Source of the DNA: an uncultured Ilumatobacter sp.
Lineage (GTDB): Bacteria > Actinomycetota > Acidimicrobiia > Acidimicrobiales > Ilumatobacteraceae
DNA: 64,000 nt
Reading direction: 5' to 3'
Assembly: GCA_905182555.1 (NCBI GenBank)
Contig: CAJJBX010000009.1
Span: 1-64,000 of the forward strand
Below, in pieces: positions 59,243 to 64,000 of the stretch. The notes below the pieces were generated by a model, which saw only the letters and a list, made by a program, of their open reading frames with translations, was not told the DNA's origin and searched no databases. The number at the start of each line of letters is the position of its first letter. The first letter of the stretch is position 1. A program made the position numbers and the translations under genes.

Positions 59243-60202
59243 ATGATGCAAACTGTGCATGTGTTAGATCGTGCGCATTTGCAACTGTTGGCGGCACTGC
59301 GAGAGATGGGCCGGCTGGGCGATGCGGCGCGACGCCTGCACCTCAGCCCGTCTGCCGCAAGCCATCGACTCGCCGAGGCCGAACGCCGCGCCGGGACCCG
59401 GCTCACCACGACCAGCGGCCGCACGATTCGCCTCACGCCTGCGGGTGAACACCTCGCGAACAGTGCGGGCGACATCGAACAGCAGATCAACCGGGCCCTG
59501 CTCACCGCGCGGTGGATCGGCAGTGGCGAGCCAGGAAGGGTTCGCGTCGCGGTTGGCTTCTACGACACAGCCGGCTGGCTGATCGACACGTTTGCACCCG
59601 TCGATGGTCACGCCCGGGTGGAACTTCTCCGGTTCAGGGACGAGGATCTTCTCGATGCCGTCCGTTCCGGGGCGGCTGACCTGGCCATTGCCCCGTGGTC
59701 GATTCGACCGACCGGGCTCACCGCGCTGACGCTTGCCTCCGACGTGCTTGTCGCAGCGGTTCCGGCTGACAGCATGTTTGCCACGAGCGGGCCGATCAGC
59801 CCCGAAGACCTCTACGCGGAGACCTTCCTGACGTCGGACTATCGACCATCGCGTGGCTTTGAGTTCCACGAGTTCTTTCTCGCAGCCGACGTCGTCCCGA
59901 CGACGGTCGTCCAGGTGCAGTCGCTCGAGATGCTGCTCCGACTGGTCGGCAGCGGCCACGGTGTCACGATCCAGCCGTCGATGGTCATGACATGGAACCG
60001 GCCGCACCGCACGGTCGTGGTCGCGCCGTTGGCAGGCCGCGACATCACCGTGCAGTGGATGGCGATTTCTCGCACCGACTCGTCTGACGCGGTGCGCGCA
60101 GCTGCAGACAGAATCGCCAAGGCCTTTACCGCAGCATCGGAGCGCGGCGAAGGGTCGCCGGAACGCTTCAACCCGAAGATTGCAAGAGAGCCGCTCGCCT
60201 AA
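59243..60202 (+). CDS. LysR-family transcriptional regulator
   Basis: This 319-residue protein has the winged helix 'LDRAHLQLLAALREMGRLGDAARRLHLSPSAASHRLAEAERRAGTRLTTTSGRTIRLTPAGE' and a two-lobed effector domain with 'RVRVAVGFYDTAGWLIDTF' and 'GHGVTIQPSMVM', resembling the MetR branch. It is divergent from the EamA exporter (54 bp apart) and converges with matB, with stop codons overlapping by 4 bases. Confidence 0.9.
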   Translation: MMQTVHVLDRAHLQLLAALREMGRLGDAARRLHLSPSAASHRLAEAERRAGTRLTTTSGRTIRLTPAGEHLANSAGDIEQQINRALLTARWIGSGEPGRVRVAVGFYDTAGWLIDTFAPVDGHARVELLRFRDEDLLDAVRSGAADLAIAPWSIRPTGLTALTLASDVLVAAVPADSMFATSGPISPEDLYAETFLTSDYRPSRGFEFHEFFLAADVVPTTVVQVQSLEMLLRLVGSGHGVTIQPSMVMTWNRPHRTVVVAPLAGRDITVQWMAISRTDSSDAVRAAADRIAKAFTAASERGEGSPERFNPKIAREPLA

Positions 60203-61689
60203 TCGGCGAAAAGGGCGGTGTGCTCGGTTCGCAGCGTCGCCTTCTGGACCTTCGACATGGCGTTGCGCGGGAGTTCGCTCGCGTCGATGTACTGCTTGGG
60301 ATGCTTGAAGCGAGCGAGTACGCCATCGAGTGCGGCTGCAAGCTGAATGTCGGTTACCTCGGCCGAACCGTCGCGAACAACAATGGCGATCACAGCCTCG
60401 CCGAAGTCCGGATGGGGCACGCCGATCACGCCGGTTTCCAGGACGCCCGGTACCTCGTCGAGGACCATTTCGATTTCCTTGGGATACACGTTGTACCCCC
60501 CGCTGATGATCATGTCACTCGACCGCCCTTCGAGCGTGAGGCGGCCTGCCGCGTCGAGTGAACCGACGTCACCGGTGATAAACCAGCCGCCGTCGCGATG
60601 CTCTGCTGATGTCTTCTCGGGCATCTGCCAGTAGCCAGCGAAGAGGCCGGCGGAGCGGATTTCGACAACGCCGGTCTCGCCGGTCGCCACCGGAGCACCG
60701 TTGTCGTCACTGACCCGGAGTTCGACGCCTGGCAGTGGAAACCCGACGGTGCCTGGGACACGTTCACCGTCGTAGGGGTTCGACGTGATCATGCCGGCCT
60801 CGGTCATGCCGTAACGCTCGAGGATCTGGAGGCCCGTGCGTGCAGTGAAGTCGGCGTGGACGGCCTCGGTCATCGGTGCCGATCCAGACGTGAACAGCCG
60901 GACAGAGGCGCACACGTTGGTGGTGAACCGGTCGTCGGCAATGAGGCGGGTGTACTGCGTGGGAACACCCATCATCACCGTGGCATTTGGCAGTTCCTCA
61001 ACGACCTCGGCGGGCCCGAACTTCGGCAGGAAGATGATCTCGTTGCCGCTGAGCATCGCGCAGTGCAGTGCCACGAACAGTCCGTGGACATGGAAGATCG
61101 GCAGCGTGTGCAACAGCACATCGTCAGGCCCAAAGCCCCATATTTCGTGGAGCGCCAGGGCGTTCGACGTCAGGTTTTCATGGGTCAGCATGGCCCCTTT
61201 GGATCGGCCTGTCGTCCCCGACGTGTAGAGCATTGCGGCAACGTCGCCGGGCGCGCGTTCGATCACGTGATCGAACGCGTCCGCAACGTCGGCAGCCTCG
61301 GCGAACGAGCCGGTTCCGTCGGTGTCGAGATGGACCACGCGGGTTGGCAGGTCATCGAGTGTCCCCGGGCGGGCGACGACGACGGTTGGGGCCGCGTCGT
61401 CGACGAAGAACCCGACTTCACCGGGTGTGTATGCAGTATTCAGCGGCAGAAAGACTGCGCCGATCCGGAGGCACGCCAGGTAGAGCGCGACATTGTCGGT
61501 CGACTTGTCGATCTGGACGACGACGCGGTCGCCGACACCAACGCCGAGATCGCGCAGCACAGTCGCCATGCGCGCCGACCGCTGATCGACCTCGCGGTAG
61601 GTGAGCGATCCGCCGCCGGGAACCCTCAGAAAGGTGGCGTCGAGGCGGAAGTCGAAACGTTCCGCCAGCGTCGAGTAGAGGTTGGTCAC
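60199..61689 (-). CDS. Malonyl-CoA synthetase (MatB-like acyl-CoA ligase)
   Basis: This 496-residue ANL-superfamily enzyme has the P-loop 'MLYTSGTTGRSKGAMLTHENL', 'ILERYGMTEAGMITSNPYDGERVPGTVGFPLPGVELRV', 'WFITGDVGSLDAAGRLTLEGRSSDMIISGGYNVYPKEIE' and the C-terminal lysine in 'PRNAMSKVQKATLR'. The whole length and the 'ERYGMTEAGMITSNPY' segment match MatB, which makes malonyl-CoA or methylmalonyl-CoA from the free acids; other short-chain acids are possible. Confidence 0.87.
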   Translation of the reverse strand: MTNLYSTLAERFDFRLDATFLRVPGGGSLTYREVDQRSARMATVLRDLGVGVGDRVVVQIDKSTDNVALYLACLRIGAVFLPLNTAYTPGEVGFFVDDAAPTVVVARPGTLDDLPTRVVHLDTDGTGSFAEAADVADAFDHVIERAPGDVAAMLYTSGTTGRSKGAMLTHENLTSNALALHEIWGFGPDDVLLHTLPIFHVHGLFVALHCAMLSGNEIIFLPKFGPAEVVEELPNATVMMGVPTQYTRLIADDRFTTNVCASVRLFTSGSAPMTEAVHADFTARTGLQILERYGMTEAGMITSNPYDGERVPGTVGFPLPGVELRVSDDNGAPVATGETGVVEIRSAGLFAGYWQMPEKTSAEHRDGGWFITGDVGSLDAAGRLTLEGRSSDMIISGGYNVYPKEIEMVLDEVPGVLETGVIGVPHPDFGEAVIAIVVRDGSAEVTDIQLAAALDGVLARFKHPKQYIDASELPRNAMSKVQKATLRTEHTALFAD

Positions 61690-61806
61690 GAGCTGACCCT
61701 ACGAGAGTGCGATGTCCGGGGGCCGAGCTCGACGCTCGTCATGCCAAGATGTCTGGGCATCGCTGGCCCCTGTCGCCAGCTCTGATCCACATCGAGGAGC
61801 ATCACC

Positions 61807-62127
61807 ATGTCGAACGACACCGCAGCACAACCCGTGTACTTCATTGCCCACATCACCGTGAAGGACGTCGAGGGCTACCGCAACTACGAGAAGGGGTTTT
61901 TCCCCGTACTCAAGCCGTCGGGCGCCCGCTTCGTGACCTATGACGACAACGTCACTGTGCTTGAAGGCGAGCGCGAATCCGGCCGAACGATCATGATCGA
62001 GTTTCCGTCCGAAGAGGCATTGATGATCTGGTGGGATTCACCCGAGTACCGCGAACTCGCCAAGGTGCGTCAGGCCGCAGTGACCACACACTCGGTGAGC
62101 GTCATCCATTCGCTGCCGCCCCGCTGA
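61807..62127 (+). CDS. DUF1330 family protein
   Basis: This 106-residue ferredoxin-like (dimeric alpha-beta barrel) protein has 'YFIAHITVKDVEGYRNYEKGFFPVLKPSGARFVTYDDNVTVLEGE' and 'IMIEFPSEEALMIWWDSPEYRELAKVRQAA'. This is the DUF1330 pattern; the function is unknown. It converges with the SRPBCC gene, stops 4 bp apart. A GAGGAGC ribosome site precedes ATG 61807. Confidence 0.9.
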   Translation: MSNDTAAQPVYFIAHITVKDVEGYRNYEKGFFPVLKPSGARFVTYDDNVTVLEGERESGRTIMIEFPSEEALMIWWDSPEYRELAKVRQAAVTTHSVSVIHSLPPR

Positions 62128-62130
62128 TTT

Positions 62131-62631
62131 TTAGGCGAATCGCTGCGGATCGGCTTCGAGCAGCTTTGCAAGCTTTTTGACTGCCCGCTTGTTCTGGCGC
62201 CCAAAGACTGCGCCGAATACCTTGGCGAAGACACGGCCGATTGGTCCGCTGCCCTCGAAGGCGTAGCTCCATTCCAGTTCGCATGCGCTATCGCCGCGTG
62301 GGGTGCATTCGTAGTGTTCAGCGAATGCCTGCATCGGCAGGGTTGTCCGGTCGAAACGGAAAGCCATGCGTTCGCCCTCGTCCCACGTGAGAAAAAACTC
62401 CTCGATCGTCACGCCGGTCGTTGTTACCGTGCGCGTCGTGCCGCAGCCGTGAGGCTCTGGGGAGGTCCACTCGACGTCGATGCCAAGCCACTCTTTCCAT
62501 GCCGGGCCGTGGGCGAGGCAGTTGAAGAGTGTGGCTGCCGGAACAGCGATTGGCTGGCGAAGCGTGGTCTGGTTTGGTCCAATCGTGGCATAGTCGGCAT
62601 CGACGGAGGTGAGTTCGCGCATCTTGGGCAT
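62131..62631 (-). CDS. SRPBCC (polyketide cyclase/START-like) family protein
   Basis: This is a protein of about 166 residues with a START-like fold: 'LRQPIAVPAATLFNCLAHGPAWKEWLGIDVEWTSPEPHGCGTTRTVTTTGVTIEEFFLTWDEGERMAFRFDR' and the end 'ELEWSYAFEGSGPIGRVFAKVFGAVFGRQNKRAVKKLAKLLE'. Such proteins bind hydrophobic ligands. ATG 62631 with AGGATCACCC upstream is chosen over 62736. It is divergent from the acyl-CoA dehydrogenase by about 97 bp. Confidence 0.82.
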   Translation of the reverse strand: MPKMRELTSVDADYATIGPNQTTLRQPIAVPAATLFNCLAHGPAWKEWLGIDVEWTSPEPHGCGTTRTVTTTGVTIEEFFLTWDEGERMAFRFDRTTLPMQAFAEHYECTPRGDSACELEWSYAFEGSGPIGRVFAKVFGAVFGRQNKRAVKKLAKLLEADPQRFA

Positions 62632-62728
62632 TGGGTGATCCTGCCAGCTGAATCTTGTTTGCACCACGGCCCGCGACTTGCTCTGCGACTGGGCCTGAGG
62701 TGGTGGCAGCACGCGAGGATGGACTCCC

Positions 62729-63979
62729 ATGAACATCGCCCTGACGATTACCGAGGCTGATATCCGTCGTGAGGTGCTCGACTGGTTCCACTCGGAGTGG
62801 GATCCGAAGATGCCGCTGCTCGAGTGGCGCGACCGCTTCGTGACGTCCGGCTGGGCCGTGCCGTCGTGGAGCGCCGACTGGTTCGGCCGTGGGCTGCCAG
62901 CGTGGACCGACCGCGTCGCCCATCAGGCGATTCGCCAGGCCGGGGGAGTGGCTGTACCGCTCGGCGGCGGCTTCGGGCTTGCCGCACCCACGATGTACGA
63001 CCACGCGTCGGACGCTCTCAAGGCCAAGTATCTCCGCAAGACACTCACCGGTGAGCTCACCTGGTGTCAACTATTCAGCGAGCCGGGAGCGGGTTCAGAT
63101 CTCGCAGGCTTGCAAGCGACGGCGAAGCGCGACGGCGATGAATGGGTTGTCAACGGACAGAAGGTTTGGAACACCTCTGCCGACCACGCTGACATGGCGA
63201 TTCTCGTCGCGCGCACCGACTGGAATGTTCCCAAGCACCCTGGGATCACCTACTTTCTGCTCGACATGCGCCAAGCGGGTGTTGAGGCCCGACCAATCCA
63301 TCAGATGAATCACCGTGCGTCGTTCAACGAGGTCTTTTTGAGCAATGCCCGCGTGCCCCATGAGAACGTGGTGGGCAGCGTCGGGGGCGGCTGGAGGGTC
63401 GCCCGCGGCACGCTTACCCATGAGCGGTCGTTCTCGACGCAACGCAATCTCTCCTTCGATCGATCGGCGACCGGCCGCTGCATCGACGAAGCCAAAGCCG
63501 AGGCAGCCGAGTACTTCAAGACCTACGAGTGGTACCCGCAGCGGATGGGTCGTGTGGACCTCGTTGTCGAACGAGCTCGCACCGCCGGTCTGGCAGATCA
63601 CCCGGTGCTGCGCAATGAGATTGCGAAGCTCGTCAGCTTCCAGCGCGTCTCAGAATGGACTGCCGGTCGTGCCAAGGCAGCACAAGCTCTTGGCCGAGCG
63701 CCTGGCTCCGAGGGGTCAATCGGCAAGCTCGCACTCTCGGAGGTCGCACGCATGTCCAACCATGTGCACTCGATGATTGCCGGAGCCAATGCGATGCTGC
63801 GCACGAACGATGATCTGATCCACGAAACAGTCGCCGAGGTGTTGGTGTCAACACCCGCACAGTCGATTGCAGGTGGCACCGACGAGATCCAGCGCAACAT
63901 CATTGGCGAGAACGTTCTCGGCCTGCCGAAAGAGCCGCAGCCCGACAAGGGCCAGCCGTTCGGCACCGTCGGACGATGA
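62729..63979 (+). CDS. Acyl-CoA dehydrogenase
   Basis: This 416-residue protein has the ACAD pattern: 'ELTWCQLFSEPGAGSDLAGLQATAKRDGDEWVVNGQKVWNTSADHADMAILVARTD' for FAD and substrate binding, and near the end 'SIAGGTDEIQRNIIGENVLGLPKEP'. The position usually held by the catalytic Glu reads in 'GGTDEIQRN', typical of the actinobacterial FadE-like enzymes where the base lies elsewhere; many act on steroid or branched acyl-CoAs as heterodimers. Its stop overlaps the start of another gene at 63976, perhaps the partner subunit. Confidence 0.92.
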   Translation: MNIALTITEADIRREVLDWFHSEWDPKMPLLEWRDRFVTSGWAVPSWSADWFGRGLPAWTDRVAHQAIRQAGGVAVPLGGGFGLAAPTMYDHASDALKAKYLRKTLTGELTWCQLFSEPGAGSDLAGLQATAKRDGDEWVVNGQKVWNTSADHADMAILVARTDWNVPKHPGITYFLLDMRQAGVEARPIHQMNHRASFNEVFLSNARVPHENVVGSVGGGWRVARGTLTHERSFSTQRNLSFDRSATGRCIDEAKAEAAEYFKTYEWYPQRMGRVDLVVERARTAGLADHPVLRNEIAKLVSFQRVSEWTAGRAKAAQALGRAPGSEGSIGKLALSEVARMSNHVHSMIAGANAMLRTNDDLIHETVAEVLVSTPAQSIAGGTDEIQRNIIGENVLGLPKEPQPDKGQPFGTVGR

Positions 63980-64000
63980 CCAGTTCCCGCACCGCCACTC
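63976..64000 (+). CDS. Start of a further gene, cut by the window edge
   Basis: ATG 63976 overlaps the acyl-CoA dehydrogenase stop (ATGA) and opens 'MTSSRTAT' to the edge. The overlap suggests a coupled gene, but eight codons do not show its function. Confidence 0.35.

Overview
The window looks like the chromosome of a high-GC actinobacterium. The evidence is a WhiB regulator, a SARP/BTAD regulator, the MSMEG_05xx (Nit1C-type) gene families, a xanthorhodopsin-like proton pump with its retinal and carotenoid genes, and a MatB/acyl-CoA dehydrogenase style of metabolism. A marine or aquatic Acidimicrobiia-like lineage is my best guess; that is inference, since no rRNA gene is present. At least ten genes are broken by what read as single-base gains or losses, several at short C or G runs. 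The likeliest cause is a draft long-read or metagenome assembly. I annotate such genes as one locus and give the position of the break.

Region 1 (1-27 kb) is a large nitrogen/nitrile/coenzyme M locus. From the left it holds the end of a CbtA-like cobalt transporter, a recombination scar with half a ferredoxin-NADP reductase, and an AmiS/UreI amide or urea channel. Next are a flavoprotein, an MSMEG_0565-type glycosyltransferase, and the AllF/FdrA and AllK carbamate kinase genes, all on the minus strand. Then come an unknown gene, the MSMEG_0568 radical SAM protein, the Sll0786-type acetyltransferase, the Sll0787-type AIR-synthase-like protein, AllG and AllH. A giant SARP regulator faces a five-gene operon that matches the bacterial coenzyme M pathway: phosphosulfolactate synthase, an unknown protein, two aspartase/fumarase-superfamily lyases and a PLP enzyme. 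After an XRE-cupin regulator come a cobalt-type nitrile hydratase (beta, alpha, His-tailed accessory protein), an OsmC protein, a single-cysteine flavin disulfide reductase and the MSMEG_0572/Sll0783 protein. A 15-bp motif occurs in four divergent intergenic regions here and points to one regulon. The nitrilase normally found in Nit1C clusters is absent; nitrile hydratase may take its place.

Region 2 (27.7-39.2 kb) begins beside a 3' tRNA fragment and looks like an organosulfate-use island. It holds an ABC solute-binding lipoprotein, two sulfatases, an alkylsulfatase-like metallo-beta-lactamase protein, another MBL hydrolase, a molybdopterin oxidoreductase, an SDR and a TetR regulator.

Region 3 (39.4-47.2 kb) is a light module. 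It holds WhiB, a DTE-type rhodopsin with the glycine that allows carotenoid antenna binding, a divergent B12-dependent CarH/LitR-like photoregulator with phased repeats between them, and an operon of two tiny membrane proteins, lycopene cyclase and Blh carotene dioxygenase. Two DoxX-like proteins, an MpaB-family oxygenase and relics of DUF1990 and wax-ester synthase genes lie around it.

Region 4 (47.4-54.8 kb) is copper homeostasis: MerR, CopA, CopZ, YibE/F, BlaI with an M56 stub, a cytochrome c lipoprotein and a CopC-CopD fusion. The rest (55-64 kb) is general metabolism: aldehyde dehydrogenase, YeiH exporter, RidA, EamA exporter, LysR, MatB, DUF1330, SRPBCC and acyl-CoA dehydrogenase.
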